Shown: positions 43,737 to 56,546, numbered from the stretch's first letter. The stretch is 64,000 nucleotides of DNA from Triglochin maritima (GCA_963682175.1 OY821791.1:24789826-24853825), one strand, 5' to 3'. Notes: a model not told the origin generated them from the letters alone. Translations and numbers: made by a program.

Positions 43737-45745
43737 TGTTGGATTTTGTGCCCTATAGTATGTATATAATTTCGAATTTTTATAAACATATAGGATCGAA
43801 ACATTCATATTTTTTTCGATTTTCATATAGACATGCATTTGTTTGTCCTAATTATTTAACATGTATTAGAACAAACAAACAATTGTAAAGAGGATCATAC
43901 CTAGAGGTTCTCTAAAACCTCTTGAAGATCTATAGTCGCGTTGCCGCTCGAATCGCCCGGTGGATTGCCTCCGAGTATTCACCAAACTCTAAACGAGATT
44001 CAAGAGAGAAGAGCTAGCCTCTCAATCTCCAATAGGGTTTAGAATCCAATTACTAACCCCTCTTTAGTTTCCTTGAGAAGAAGATCTCTGAAAACTAAAA
44101 CTAATCTTAAGAATTAAGGAAATTTCGTGGAGAATTATGGAGAGAGATTTTTGCATGAGAAAATAATGAATTAATTAATGAGGTAATGAGATAAACTTGT
44201 ATTTATAAGTTCTCTCCAAATTATATATTCATGTGCAACCTCTTGCCCATGATTTCATGCAAACTTCCATCTAACCATCCATTATTTGTTAACAAAAATA
44301 ATCTAGGCCACGAATTAAATCAATTATGGACCAATTCCATGCATGATCTAATTAATTCTTAAATTAATTTTGCAGATAACCGTCTGGACCGGTCGACCGT
44401 TTGGAGGTTCGGTCGACCGCTCGAACCAAGTTTCGGTCGACCGTTGGACACTCGGTCGACCGTTCACAACAATAAAATATTTCATCGCAATGTTCGGTCG
44501 ACCGACCGATAGGTTCGGTCGACCGTTCCAAACAGAAGAAAATTCCCTGTTATCGGTCGAGACGTGTCCAGTCGACCGTGCACCGATCGGTCGACCGTTT
44601 ACTGCTAACCGGTCGACCGTTTTGCACAGTACTGCAGACTTGTCAAATTTCGGTTTAACCCCTACAAAATTTGACATTTCGGGATTAGTAGTAAATTCAC
44701 AACTTATGTAACATATTATCCTGTGTAATGATAAATCATTACACCCCATAATATTTACATCACATATGAATTTAATTTAGATTCTAATTATGTTATTAAT
44801 CACAACATAATTTTGATTTTGCTTTTTCACCCCATGTGTCATATTTTCTACATGAAACCCGACACATCTTATGAACTCAAAATCCTCATTTCTCGTTTTC
44901 CAGTTTTGTGGTGTGACCTATGGGAGGATCTAAACTAAGTTGGCAGTGATATTAAGAGCTTAATATCACAAGCTATAAGCGGTATCTAGCTACACATTAT
45001 AGCTCCCAATTAGTTAGATGTCTTAATTCCACTCGAATCAAAACCCGATCCATTTAGTGATGGAGTGCACCACTCGAATCAAAACCCGATCCATTTAGTA
45101 TTCATTTCTTGATCTTTTTAAGCTAGTTACAAATATGTGACTTAACTCAAATCACATTGTGCACATTAAAACTTTGCTTCTTCAAGGGGCCCACTAATAT
45201 CATCACTCAATTAAGAGGGGCAATGATAATCTTTTGACTAACTATCTTCTCCAATAAAAGTCATACTTAATCAACTAATGCGTTTACACTACACTCATCG
45301 ATAGCTCAAGACACTAGTCTAATTAAGCAATTCTTAAGTGATCGGATATAAGTCTCATATAAAAGGACCAAAGACACAGTAAAATATTAATGACACAGAA
45401 ACACATTTCTATAATATTTTACTTGTTAGGTCAATTCAGTATACAAAAGTACTATTTTCCTCTTTTGTGTACCCGTGTTGTCGCTCACTTGTAGAGCTAC
45501 AATGATCTATGATCAACACGACAATCTTAACTCGGTAATTAATGTCCCATGTTAATTACCATGATTGTGAATATCTTTTGTTTTATGTAAACCAATATCT
45601 TTTAGAGCTCTACGGTTAAGGACCAAGAGTCTCTTCCTTAACACTTCTAAAAGACGAATAACATAAACAAGGAGCAAAATTATTTCTCATTCAATTCATA
45701 ACAATTGACATTTAAAAGTAAAACTTTTATAACACATTCCCTTCA
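43737..45745 (-). repeat. E13 3' LTR (left, full length)
   Basis: 2009 bp. Eight exact GGTCGACC palindromes at 44391-44620. LTR sense starts TGAAGGGAATG and ends TCCAACA. Confidence 0.9.
44391..44620. repeat. GGTCGACC palindrome cluster in E13 LTR
   Basis: Eight exact GGTCGACC octamers in 230 bp, mostly inside CGGTCGACCGTT, plus two near copies. The right LTR has lost this region. Confidence 0.88.
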
Positions 45746-45829
45746 ATCTCCCACTTGTTATTAAAGTTTTCTTTCACATACATACTCAATGTATAAAACA
45801 ATAATAACTAGGGTAAACCCCATTTCATA

Positions 45830-47518
45830 TCAATCATCAAGCCAATCTACATGGTTCCTCAATCCCATGGACTCGAAATGCATTTCGCCCTTGGCTTGGG
45901 ATAAGGGTTTTGTGAATGGATCAGTTGTGTTGTTGTTGGTGTCCAACCATAAAAGATTTCTTTTGCCTTCGTCGATGAGGTCACGTGTCACGAAGTACTT
46001 ACGATCCATGAACTTCACTTTGTGGTGTGATTTGGGATCCTTGATTTGCGAGATAGATGCACTATTATTGCAAAAAAGCTCTACTGGTTCCTCGCTCGAG
46101 GGAACTACTCCAAGCTCTTCAAGGAACTTCTTAATCCACACTCCTTCCTTGCTCGCTTCAGCGACAGCCATTACTTCAGAAGCAGTGGTTGAGTCGGCCG
46201 TAGTGCTTTGCTTCCAACTACGCCAACTCACAGCTCCACCATTCAGAAGGAAGACGTATCCTGATTGCGACCTTCTATCGTCTGGATCACTCATGAAACT
46301 CGCATCCGAGTAACCCTCGGCTATCAACTCCCTTTGTCCTCCATAAACAAGAATCTTATCCTTAGTCTGGTTAAGGTACTTCAGGATATTCTTGACCGCA
46401 GTCCAATGCTCAGGACCTGCGTTGGATTGGTGATGACTTGTCACGCTTAGAGCATACGAGACATCGGGTCTTGTGCAAGTCATCGCGTACATGATCGACC
46501 CAATTTCCGAAGCATAAGGGACATCCTTCATGTACTCTAAGTCCTTACGTGATTGCGCACGTTTAGACTTCTTGAGTTGCACACCCATACTCAATGGCAC
46601 ACTGCCCTTTTTGGAGTTGTTCATCTTGAACCTTTCCAAGACCTTGTCAATGTATGTACGTTGACTTAGGCCAATGAGTCTACGGGATCTATCTCGATAT
46701 ATCTTGATTCCCAAGATGTATTGAGCCTCACCCATATCTTTCATTGAAAATGCAGATTTCAATGAACTTCTCGTTTGCTCAAGGAAAGGAATATGATTGC
46801 CCATAAGCAATATGTCATCGACATATAAAATTAGGAATACTACATGGATCCCACTAACCTTCTTGTAGATACAAGGTTCTTCCTTAATTTGAATGAAGTG
46901 AAGCTTCTTCACTTCCTCGCCAAAGCATTTGTTCCAACTCCTTGATGCTTGCTTCAATCCATAAATGGATCTTTGACGCTTGCATACCTTCTCGCTATTC
47001 TTTGGATCTTCAAAACCTTGAGGTTGTACCATGTACACATCCTCCTCCAAGTTCCCATTAAGGAACGTCGTTTTGACATCCATTTGCCATATTTCATAAT
47101 CATGAAATGCGGCAATAGCGAGCATAATCCGAATAGACTTGAACATGGCAACTGGTGAAAAAGTTTCATCATAGTCAATTCCTTGAACTTGAGTGAAACC
47201 CTTCGCTACAAGCCTCGCTTTGTAGGTTGTCAAGTTCCCATCCATGTCCATCTTCCTCTTAAAAACCCATTTATTTTGAATGGCCTTTTTCCCTTGAGGA
47301 AGGTCAACCAAGTTCCACACTTGATTATCATACATGGATTCTATATCGGATTCCATGGCCTTAAGCCATAGTTTGGAGTCTTCCCTTTCCATTGCTTCTT
47401 GGAAGGTCAAGTGATCATTGGTATCAAGTACCATGATTTCATGAAGTCCCAGATACAAGTCGGGTTTCTTCCTTTCCCTCGTTGACCTTCTTAGTTCCTT
47501 TGGTTGTTCTCGTGTCTC
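45830..47518 (-). pseudogene. E13 pol: reverse transcriptase and RNase H
   Basis: An open frame of over 540 codons from 47458 down to 45830, extending in frame to 47518. RT blocks: WVFKRKMDMDGNLTTYKARLVAKGF, QMDVKTTFLNG, RSIYGLKQASRSWN, and the catalytic LYVDDILLMG. RNase H follows: EGYSDASFMSDPDDRRS, SGYVFLLNGGAVSW, and TASEVMAVAEASKE. It ends DHVDW-like near the polypurine tract (GLRNHVDWLDD). This part has no internal stop, so it is the best preserved coding region in the window. An in-frame TGA at 47519-47521 separates it from the upstream integrase end, within the linker before RRSTRERKKP. It would copy the RNA into cDNA in the particle. Confidence 0.93.
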
Positions 47519-49075
47519 TCAAACTTCTTCCACAATTTCTTGAGGAGTTGGTTCACGTTCAACTCTTGAACGTACACTAGGTGGGGATGATTGAGATTCT
47601 CTCACAATTTCTTGCGAGGGTCTCTCACTCACGCTCCCACTAACCAAAGGAATCTCGGTTGGGCCTTCATGATCTTGAATGTCATCATTCATGTCATGAT
47701 CTTGTAGGGTATCTTGAGTTTCCTCAAGCAGAACCCTACTTCCACTACTTCTTACTCTTTCCAGAAATTCCTTTTCCAAAAATGTGGCATCCCTCTCTAC
47801 AATCACTCGATTGCAGGTGATATGCCAAAAGTAGTATCCTCTTATCTCACGAGGATAACCGATAAAGAAGCACTTATCCGCTTTTGGTTAAAGTTTGGTC
47901 GACATCAATTTCTTGACGTAAGCCTCACAACCCCAAATCTTGAGAAAATTGAGCTTAGGTGTTTTACCACTCCATAGCTCGTAAGGTGTTTTCTCTACGG
48001 ATTTGGATGGAACATTATTTAGTGTGTAAGTTGCAGTTTGTAGTGCATAACTCCAAAAGTAAAGAGGTAATTCCGCATGACTCGTCATTGACCGAACCAT
48101 GTCGAGCAATGTCCTATTCCTCCTTTCGGATACCCCATTCCACTAAGGTGTACCGGGAGGGGTGAGTTGAGGTATAATACCAAACTCCTTTAGGTATGAG
48201 TCAAATTCGGCACTTAAGTACTCACCTCCACGATCCGTTCGTAGAGACTTGATTTTCTTGTCGAGTTGGTTCTCTACTTCATTCTTGAATTCTTTGAATT
48301 TGTCAATGGATTCACTTTTGTTTCTCATTAGATAAACATAGCCATAACGACTATAATCATCCGTGAACGTAATGAAGTACTTGAAACCATCTCGTGCACT
48401 AGTACTCATTGGACCACATACATCGGAATGTATCAAATCCAACAAGCCACTCACCTTTGGGCCTTTCTTCTTGAAAGGCTTTTTGGTCATTTTTTCCCAT
48501 TAAACATGATTGGCACGTCTCCAATGATTTAAAATCAAGTAGACCAAGAAGGTTGGCTTCTTGCAATTTCTTGATACGTTTTTCATTTATGTGACCAAGA
48601 CGATAGTGCCACAAGAAAGTATCATTCTCGTGAGTGGTCTTAAGTCATTTGTTATTGATATTAAAGATTTGTTTATTATTCAATTCAAGCAAATAGAGAC
48701 CATTCCTTATGAATGCATTTGCATAGAAAACACCATTCTTCGATATAGATAAACAAGAATTTGAAATATTTATATTAAAATTATCCATATACAAACATGA
48801 TACAGAAATAATATTCTTGCTAATCGAAGGCACATAATAAACATTCTTTAAACATAAATTTAAACCACTACATAATTGAAGCACCACAGAACATTGTGCA
48901 ACCGCAGAAACATTCCCACCATTTCCGACCTTCAATTCTACCTCGTTCCTTGTGAGTTCCTTCCTATCCATGAGTAGTTGCACATTAGAAACTATGTGAG
49001 CACAAGATCCGGTATCAATTACCCAATCCTGGACAGAGGTGGCTAAATTTATTTCAATAACAAATATACCTTTGG
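47519..49075 (-). pseudogene. E13 pol: protease and integrase, broken
   Basis: Order on the minus strand: protease motif VIDTGSCAH (about 49010), pre-integrase block, HHCC-type HYRLGHINEKR...CQSC (48540-48614), integrase core with LDLIHSDVCGPM, LRTDRGGEY and NGVSERRNRTLLD (so D, D and E are present), and C-terminal FLKIWGCEAYVK and GYPREIRGYYFW. Damage: stops at 48645-48647, 48143-48145, 47888-47890 and a frameshift at an A-run near 48490. The gag-to-protease junction near 49075 is also out of frame. Confidence 0.88.
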
Positions 49076-49942
49076 CCTTTTGGGGCGCCGACGTTCAATC
49101 ACTCCGTTGTCAAGGTCTTCCTTGTACTTGGGGCAATTTGGCCGGATGTGTCCTTTTTCACCGCAGTGAAAGTACTCAGTATTGGGAGTTGGAGATTTTT
49201 GAGATTTCCCCCTTGAGGCACTCTTATGAGAACCTCCTACTCCCTTGTTTTTGATTGAACCACTTTTGGTAGATTTGCCCTTTCCTTTACCAATCTTTTG
49301 GCTCCTCCCATGGACGGTAAGGACATGCTTGTCCCTACCCTTGCCCATGTCAACTTCAGCAGTTTTGAGAGCGTTGTGCAGCTCCTCAAGACTCACCCTT
49401 TTTTTACGCACGTGATAGTGCATCACAAAGTCCTTAAAGGACGAGGCTAAAGAGCCAAGAATCATATCTTCAGCAATGTCCTCGGGCATTGGTGACGAGA
49501 GTTTTGCCAACTTCTCAATGTACCCTTGCATGGTGAGAAAATACATGGATACCGATGTTCCCTCCGCCATATGGCACCTTGTGAGTGCGATGGTGGTCTT
49601 ATAGCGCTCCTTTCGGGCACTATCCATGAACATCTTAGATAAAGCCTCCATGGTCTTCTTGGGTTTCGAATCCAAGTATTTCGCTTGAAGCAAGTCACCC
49701 ATGGATGCTAGCATAAGACCGTGAACTTGGTTCTCTTTGTCTTCCCGCTTGGCTTTAGCCTCATTCTCTTCATCGGTAAATCTCTCATTCCATTTTGGGA
49801 TTGGACCTTCCAAAATGTGAGACAGTTTCTCAAACTTTAACACGATGTTGAGTTTGAGTTTCCAACTAATGAAGTTTGAGCCATCATTTGCTAAAGGGTG
49901 TTTTTCTATCATGGATCGTACGATAGGTTGGATGTTCAACAT
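49049..49942 (-). pseudogene. E13 gag, knuckle damaged
   Basis: ATG at 49942 (MLNIQPIVRSMIEKHPLAN) gives 297 residues; an upstream in-frame ATG at 50056 gives an unlikely extension. Copia Gag core: NFISWKLKLNIVLKFEKLSHIL, DLLQAKYLDSKPKKTMEALSKMF, LAKLSSPMPEDIAEDMILGSL. Lys/Gly-rich basic tail, then a knuckle EYFHCGEKGHIRPNC whose first Cys is Tyr. The frame ends at 49049 just before the protease frame begins, so gag and pol are no longer joined. Confidence 0.9.
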
Positions 49943-51451
49943 TTTTCTACAAAATAAATCATACAAGATTTTAATGCCAATTTTATGTTTATTATACATA
50001 CATACAAATTTAAATGCTGCAAATAAAAAAAATTGCCCATAAATGCAACAATCCAAGATCCCATCAATTGTAATATAGACTAGCTAAGGGCTATCGAATA
50101 CATTACAATATCAAGGTAAGAAAAACATTTCTCTAATCACAACCTTTTTGAATTTTAGCAACATTAGCATCTTCAAACTCTTGTGATTCTTGTCGTTTTA
50201 ATTATGAGGGAATACGACCTATCCTCGTAAGAAAAAAACTCTTTCCCAAGACCGAGCGAGAGCTCTAGGTAATGTTAAGTAAACTTATTTTCATTTCATA
50301 TGAGATACGTTTATCCATTGTATTCACAACAAAACATACTTGGGGTTCACTAGGGTGAAACACACCTCATATATCTAATCGTGGCACAACAATAGACAAC
50401 CATTATATCTCTCACTATTCCCAAAGATTGAGGGAGCTATCTCCCGCTAAGGGCGAGCAGAGTATCCCTCGATCGATGGCTGCTAGTGGATGAAATACGA
50501 AGGAAAGTTACTCTTAATTTTTGTTGGACAATTTCATGTATTAACATGCGATTCAGAATTTTAGGTTATCATGCATATTACCATTCATACACATATTCAA
50601 TCACATTCATCACATGCATAGCAGAAATAAAAAAAACTGAAATTAAACCATTCACACAATCCACATCGTGTGAGTTTATATGTTCCCTTTGATCCTTGAT
50701 CCTTGATCCTCGATCCCTGATCTTCGATCCTCGATCGATGCGCTTCTGCGGCGACTTCCTCTTGCACCGGAGATGTAGATTTTACAGAAAATAAACATGC
50801 TACTCACATTCGATAAAAACTGACTAGTGCAAGTCCTATGAAAAACCTCTCATATGCAATGCAATTATCTAAAGATAGAAAGAGAGATTTTGGCTTTTAC
50901 ATATAAATAAGACCATGTATAATAATAATTCCATACAATCATAGTTGCTGATTTGGAACATATAAACTCACTATTCCTGCACAAACAACTCGAGCAACGC
51001 ATACACGCATGTCCAATCTAAACTATTTAATCTAGATTATCAAGCATCTAAAATCAAACAATTCTAGAAAAATCATTTGAAATCCATTAAAATGATTTTC
51101 ATGCATCCATAGTTCAAAATTAATTATTTTGAACCGCCGTTCATCCAATTTCCAAAAGGAAAGATGAACTTTAGTCCTTTTCGGTTTTGCCGATTCCTTT
51201 ATAAAATAATCATTTAAAATAAAACGAAAATTCTATAAATTAGAAAAATGTCTAAATTTCAATTCTAACAATCATGTGTGATGTTTTAAAACATATAAAA
51301 CCATCAAAACGAATTTATTAGAATTTTATCAACAAAACATCGAAAAACTCGAAAAAGACATAAAACCGAATTGTTTTGATTCTAGATGGTAGCCTAGATT
51401 GATTTTATAGTATGAATCAAAGATAATATGAATCAAAAGCTCTGATATCAC
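49943..51451 (-). other. E13 leader and primer site
   Basis: About 1.5 kb, AT-rich, no credible gene. A GATCCTTGATCCTTGATCCT-type short repeat occurs at about 50690-50740. The primer site next to the LTR is TGATATCAGAGC on the minus strand. Confidence 0.75.
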
Positions 51452-51961
51452 TGTTGGATGTCATGCCCTATAGTATGTATATATTTTCGAAATTTTATAA
51501 ACATATAGGATCGAAACATTCATATATGCCATATATAATCCAAGTTCTCTTAAGTGATCGGATATAAGTCTCATATCAAAGGACCAAAGACACAGTAAAA
51601 TATTAATGACACAGAAACACATTTCTATAATATTTTACTTGTTAGGTCAATTCAGTATACAAAAGTACTATTTTCCTATTTTGTGTACTCGTGTTGTCAC
51701 TCACTTGTAGAGCTACAATGATCTATGATCAACACGACAATCTTAACTCGGTAATTAATGTCTCATGTTGATTACCATGATTGTGAATATCTTTTGTTTT
51801 ATGTAAACCAAGATCTTTTAGAGCTCTACGGTTAAGGACCAAGAGCATCTTCCTTAACACTTCTAAAAGATGAATAACATAAACAAGGAGCAAAATGATT
51901 TCTCATTCAATTCATAAGAATTGACATTTAAAAGTAAAACTTTTAGAACACATTCCCTTCA
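51452..51961 (-). repeat. E13 5' LTR (right), large internal deletion
   Basis: 510 bp. The first 85 bp and last 415 bp match the left LTR; about 1.5 kb with the palindrome cluster is gone. Confidence 0.88.
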
Positions 51962-52275
51962 TGGGCCCCCTCACAAAGTGTACAAGATATCGGGAGAGGT
52001 TCATGAATTGGACGCAAGGGCGTCTAATACAAAGGATCAAACTTAAAGGGCTCGAACCTCTCAAGAGTTTGGGAAATATTGTGTGACGGAAGAAGAGTTT
52101 CTCCCGTTGCGGTACTGAAGTAATGATCGTCAATCCAAAATCTCCAACCAACTGGCTGGTGGGTCGAAACGAGGTCAAGAACCTCACTATGCATGTCCGA
52201 CTCACTAGGTGGACAGAATGTGGGTCTATTAGCCAAGGTATCCTCTAAGGAATCCCTAATACCCTCATTGGCAAT
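51962..52275 (-). pseudogene. E10 family A ORF, C-terminal fragment
   Basis: Minus strand reads ANEGIRDSLEDTLANRPTF, ESDMHSEVLDLVSTHQPVGWRFWIDDHYF and GETLLPSHNISQTLERF, the conserved C-terminal blocks. It is bounded by E13 on the left (just before the natural end of the ORF) and by a truncated copia LTR on the right, where it breaks inside the segment equal to NNYIANEG. The frame is fairly clean over the fragment. It joins 42095-43736 through the E13 target duplication. Confidence 0.8.
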
Positions 52276-53196
52276 CATACGAACTTAAAATCAACCCTCT
52301 TGTTTCCCAGTTTTGTGGTGTGACCTATAGGAGCATCTAAGCCAAAATGACAGTGATATTAAAAACTTAATATCTCAAACTATAAGCGGTATCTAGCTAC
52401 ACATTATAGTTACCCAATTAGCATAGATGTCTTTGTTCCACCCGAACCAAAACACGATCCATTTAGTGATGTAAGTGCACCACTTGTGTCCGTCCCTTGC
52501 CTCATGATATTAAGAATATATACAAAGTAGAAATGTGTCATCTTTGTATTATATTCATTTCTTGATCTCTTTAAGCTAATTATAACTATGTAACTTAACT
52601 CAAGTTACATTGTGCACATTATAATTTTGCTTTATCAAGTGGCCCACTAATATCATCACTCAATTAAGAGGGGCAATGATAATCGTTTGACTAACTATCT
52701 TTTCCAGCACAAGTCATGCTCAACCAACTATTGCTTTATCACTATACTCATTGATAGCTTTTGACAATAATCAAATTAAGCACTTCTTGAGTGAAAAGAT
52801 ATAAGTCTCATATCTTAGGATCCAAGACACAGTAAAAACATTAATGACACGAAACACAATTCCATAATGTTTTACTTGTTAGGTCTATTCAATATATAAA
52901 AGTAATCTTTTCCTCTTTTATATACTCGTGTCGTCAATTATTTGTAGAGTACAACAATCGATGACAAACACGACAATCGTATCTCGGTAATTAATGTTCC
53001 ATGTTAATTACCATGATTGTGAATAACTTTTGATTTATGTAAACCATTATCTTTTAGAGCTCTACGGTTAAGGACCAAGCGTCTCTTCCTTAACACTTCC
53101 AAAAGACGAATACCAAAATCAAGGAATAAAATGTTTGCACATTCAATTAATAATAATTGAAATATAAAAGTAAACTTTTAGAACACATTCCTTTCA
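52276..53196 (-). repeat. Truncated LTR of the E13 family inside the E10 ORF
   Basis: Matches 44869-45745 and ends CATTCCTTTCA. About 1.1 kb of its left part is missing together with some 640 bp of the host ORF, so the left junction is a deletion, not an insertion boundary. No target duplication. Confidence 0.83.
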
Positions 53197-53693
53197 GATA
53201 CTGGGTGAAAAAGATGTATAAAAATTTGGATATGAATTGTCTCCCCATGAATCCATCCCTCTCGGGTTGTACGCTGATGCGTAATGGTCATATTGAGCGT
53301 TTTGTGAAAATGTATGCTCATACTCAGGCTCTGGGGGAACACAAGGACATTCCCCGATAACATGACCACTCAACCCACAACAGTCGCACGGTACGGCTAC
53401 TGGAGCCACCGGTGCACTCATGTCGTCTACCGCACGCATGAAAGAGGCCAAAGTTTCTTGCAATGTCTCAGTTTGATGACCAATATATGGTCCGACGTAA
53501 CTTGATGGAGATCTAGGAGTCAGTGCCTCTCTCATATCACCCCTATATCAAGATTGCTCAGTCACACAATGAAGATTATCCCAACCATACGGGGTGTTCG
53601 TCTGAGCCACCCAGGTTGCATGGGTCCGGAATACCAGGGAGAATTGTCATGGTCGCAACAATGATATGGATGGTCGCCCATGTAACCATCCAT
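53197..53693 (-). pseudogene. E10 family A ORF, N-terminal fragment
   Basis: ATG at 53693 starts MDGYMGDHPYH. A frameshift follows near 53615. The frame from 53535 gives REALTPRSPSSYVGPYIG, TLQETLASFMRAVDDMSAP, an intact knuckle CDCCGLSGHVIGEC and the EPEYEHTFSQNAQYDHYASAYNP block, up to the copia LTR junction. The middle of the ORF is missing. Confidence 0.8.
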
Positions 53694-54789
53694 CTCAACA
53701 AAAAAACTCTCTCGAGTCAACCGCTCTCACCACCACGAGGCTAAACTCGCAAAAAGTGCTCGACTCGACCGTAAAACGATACCAGAGAGTGTAAAGGGGA
53801 GGAGACTATAACATAGAAGAAGATGAGAAGAAGATGAATCAAAGGAGAAGGGAAGAATCCCTAAATCTAGCGTGGGTAATGGGATCAGGTAGAAGCCTAA
53901 CTAGCAAGCACGGCTCAAACAATGTAAGGCAATGGGTCCTTAGGATAGACGACACCTAACTTCTTGGTCACTAGCCTCGACACGCCTCACCTCCCTACAA
54001 CAAAAACCACAATGCCCAGCAAGTGATACCAGATCCGGAGATCCAGTACCTCCTACTATCGACAAGGTAGGCAACGCCGATCAGGCCATGACGGTCTCAA
54101 CTAGATTACTCTCCTAGTGCGTCTGAAATCCTAGGGCCAATGTCTACTTGCTTTTAGTTAAGGCTTGATTAAGAGTGATTTTTGGGGCGAAGGAAAGGGT
54201 GATGAAATCCCCCACCTTATCTTTTACAGGACAGCCCCTCCTAAGTAGCGTTTTGATCTTAAATCTAGCAATCAATCGTTCCAATCAAACGCTCAACTCA
54301 CTCTTGTCCTGATGCAATTCCTACTAACTAATGCATGGGCATACAAGATGCATGAATGAGTGTAGGAAATGCGTACCTCACGCCAGCGCTCAACAACTAA
54401 AAATAAACCTAAAAGAAAAGACAACTACGTGCTTAAGTCAAGTACATGATGCGTGACCTAAACAAGTAAGAATGTCTAATATTTTGCTTTGGATTTTAAG
54501 GCCAATTTGATTAATGGGGATTGGTTTAATGATCTGGGAGCAAACTAGAAGTCAAAACATGCCAAATTGTGCTCCCAGACAACTATGTCGAAGCAAACAA
54601 CTACCAGAATAAAATTGAGAGCAAGCAAAGCTTACCAGGCCGCCAATTGGCGGTCCCGGTTGACGCTTTTGTGCTCCAACTCGTCCAGTAGCCTCCCCTT
54701 CATCCAAAGGTCCCCTAAAACAAACAAAAACTAAAAACAAAAAATTAAAACCACTCGGATAGTCCAAACCAAGGTCTGTACAGAGCACC
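53694..54789 (-). other. E10 leader
   Basis: No gene. Conserved box at about 54128-54242; stem-loop 54532-54541 with 54571-54580; palindrome CCGCCAATTGGCGG near 54640. Confidence 0.75.
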
Positions 54790-54807
54790 TCCACGGCAAC
54801 GGTGCCA
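54790..54807 (-). other. E10 primer-binding site (tRNA-Asp type)
   Basis: Sense TGGCACCGTTGCCGTGGA, two changes from the perfect complement. Confidence 0.88.
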
Positions 54808-54813
54808 AAAACT

Positions 54814-56083
54814 TGATTGATAGTTTTATATTAAACCGCAAATGCACGCCCGCGTTGAAGTGGTGGCAAATACGGGTCGATCCACAGGGAGGTGTGTCGA
54901 CTTTTGGTTTGTGCGAAGGTGAGTGGGAAAGAAAGGAGAGAAAGGTTGGTTACACTAAACTACACTACAATGCAAAAAGGAAATGGAAGATAAGCAATAA
55001 AACTAAACCCCATAGGGGGGTAGAGAAATAATGTAAATATAAAGATGTGTGTGTGTGTTCAATTATGCTCCTCACAACATCTAGTGCATGAAAACATAAA
55101 ACTAAATCCAACTTTGCCTCCACATGAAATAAGATAAGACTATATCGTTAGAACATACAAGACAATAATTGGAATGAAGCTAAATGAACTCATTAATCAA
55201 GACTAGACCCTATTATGCCTCCACGTGAAATAAGATAACCCAATATCATTAAAACATACAAGGCATTAACCAAGGTAAAGGCAACAAGAGTACATACACT
55301 ACAAATTGTGTTTCCAATATTAATTCCATCCATATCCTCACCTTATCATTCCCTATAAAATAGGTCCACTAATCTAAGCATAAGCTAAGCTTCATTCAAG
55401 AGCATTAGCATATCAAAGAAAAGAGTGAAATCTCATTAGATGGTTATGGAAATCATATAAGGCTCAAGTGATTAAGATAAGACACACCTAATACACTACA
55501 TGATCATATCACATATTTTTCCACCCCCCAAATGGGGATGGAACTACTCACTACTCATTACACTAACTACATTAACAAAATGAAACATTACACTGAAAGA
55601 AAATTCAACTAGCAAGAAAGTAATATTAAAGAAACTAATTGAAATGAACATAAAACTAAAGAGACATGCAAAAATTAAAAGACAAGATTTATAGAAACTA
55701 AGAACAATTATTTTATTAACAATGAGTTTCCCTTCAAGGCTTACTCCAAGTAGAGAGAATGCCACCAAGCAATGGGTAGTTTACAATAGAAGGTGAAGAG
55801 TTCTATTTATAGCAATAGAAAAAGGTAATCCAGGACAATCCCCCGATTCGGTACTAAACAAATACCAGAAATAGACTAAATACACACTAATACGCGACCC
55901 ACCAAAATATTAACGGATTCAGGCCAAAACAGACCACCAATTCGCGGTCTATATGGTTCGGATCCGGTTGGGTTTTCTTCTGGCATTTTCTGGATGTCTT
56001 TGGTGGTCTTTGATGCATCTACTTCGCTTGTTGGAGATCCGACCCGAATAGAATTGCCAAAATACTCCCCATGATGGTGTGGA
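54814..56083 (-). repeat. LTR between E10 and E11, truncated
   Basis: Starts TGATTGATAG; matches the E5 LTR subtype up to CATGATGGTGTGGA and then joins family A 3'-region sequence. The last 280 bp of the LTR and the polypurine tract are missing. TATA (55803-55811) and a mutated USE keep the 32-nt gap. Confidence 0.82.
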
Positions 56084-56546
56084 CTTCTTTAAATGTTTGA
56101 GCACTCAAACCCTATGATTACTCACTTCCAAGGGAAAACTGGGGTGCATCCTAACGACTCGATAAATCCTAAAGCCACTGTACTAGATATCCTAATGCAT
56201 CAAGTTCAAGACTATTTTGGGAGCTTTCTTTTTACTTTGCCTCTCAACGGTTTTGCACATGCTAAACACACACAAAAAACCACAAAACATTTTCTTTCGC
56301 AAACACGTGAAGATTTTGAAAGAAATGTGAAAATTTTGAAGCACTAGGCAAGCAAAAGAAGACAAGTCACCCAAGGATCATGGCAAGCAGATATATCTAT
56401 ATTAAATGTAGCACACTAACATTACCCTAACAATGCACACAAAACAAAACAAAAATCAAAGAAAAAGACTCGACTATGTACACACGTAAAAACACCCCCC
56501 CACACCTACTTCTTGCATTGTCCTCAATGAGTGCGAGCAAAATACT

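Larger units (their letters stand above)
43737..51961 (-). mobile_element. E13: Ty1-copia retrotransposon with gag and pol, defective
   Basis: 8225 bp. Left LTR 43737-45745, polypurine tract (minus AAGTGGGAGAT) 45746-45757, pol, gag, primer site TGATATCAGAGC (minus, 51439-51450), right LTR 51452-51961. TSD TGAGC (43732-43736) and TGGGC (51962-51966), one mismatch; empty relatives read TGGGCCCCC here. It carries all copia domains but with stops and frameshifts. The lineage resembles Angela/Tork types by RT sequence and LTR length; not firmly placed. Confidence 0.92.
40734..56083 (-). mobile_element. E10: reverse-strand family A element, probably chimeric (contains E13)
   Basis: LTR 40734-42094, 3' region 42095-43736, E13, ORF C-terminal part 51962-52275, copia LTR scrap, ORF N-terminal part 53197-53693, leader, primer site 54790-54807, LTR 54814-56083 (truncated). 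The two LTRs belong to different subtypes, so at least one recombination joined two copies, most likely at the scrap 52276-53196. Confidence 0.75.

Noticed and set aside
50690..50740. GATCCTTGATCCTCGATCC repeats as a binding-site array
   Set aside because: Short, local and seen once; no second copy of the E13 leader in the window to test it.
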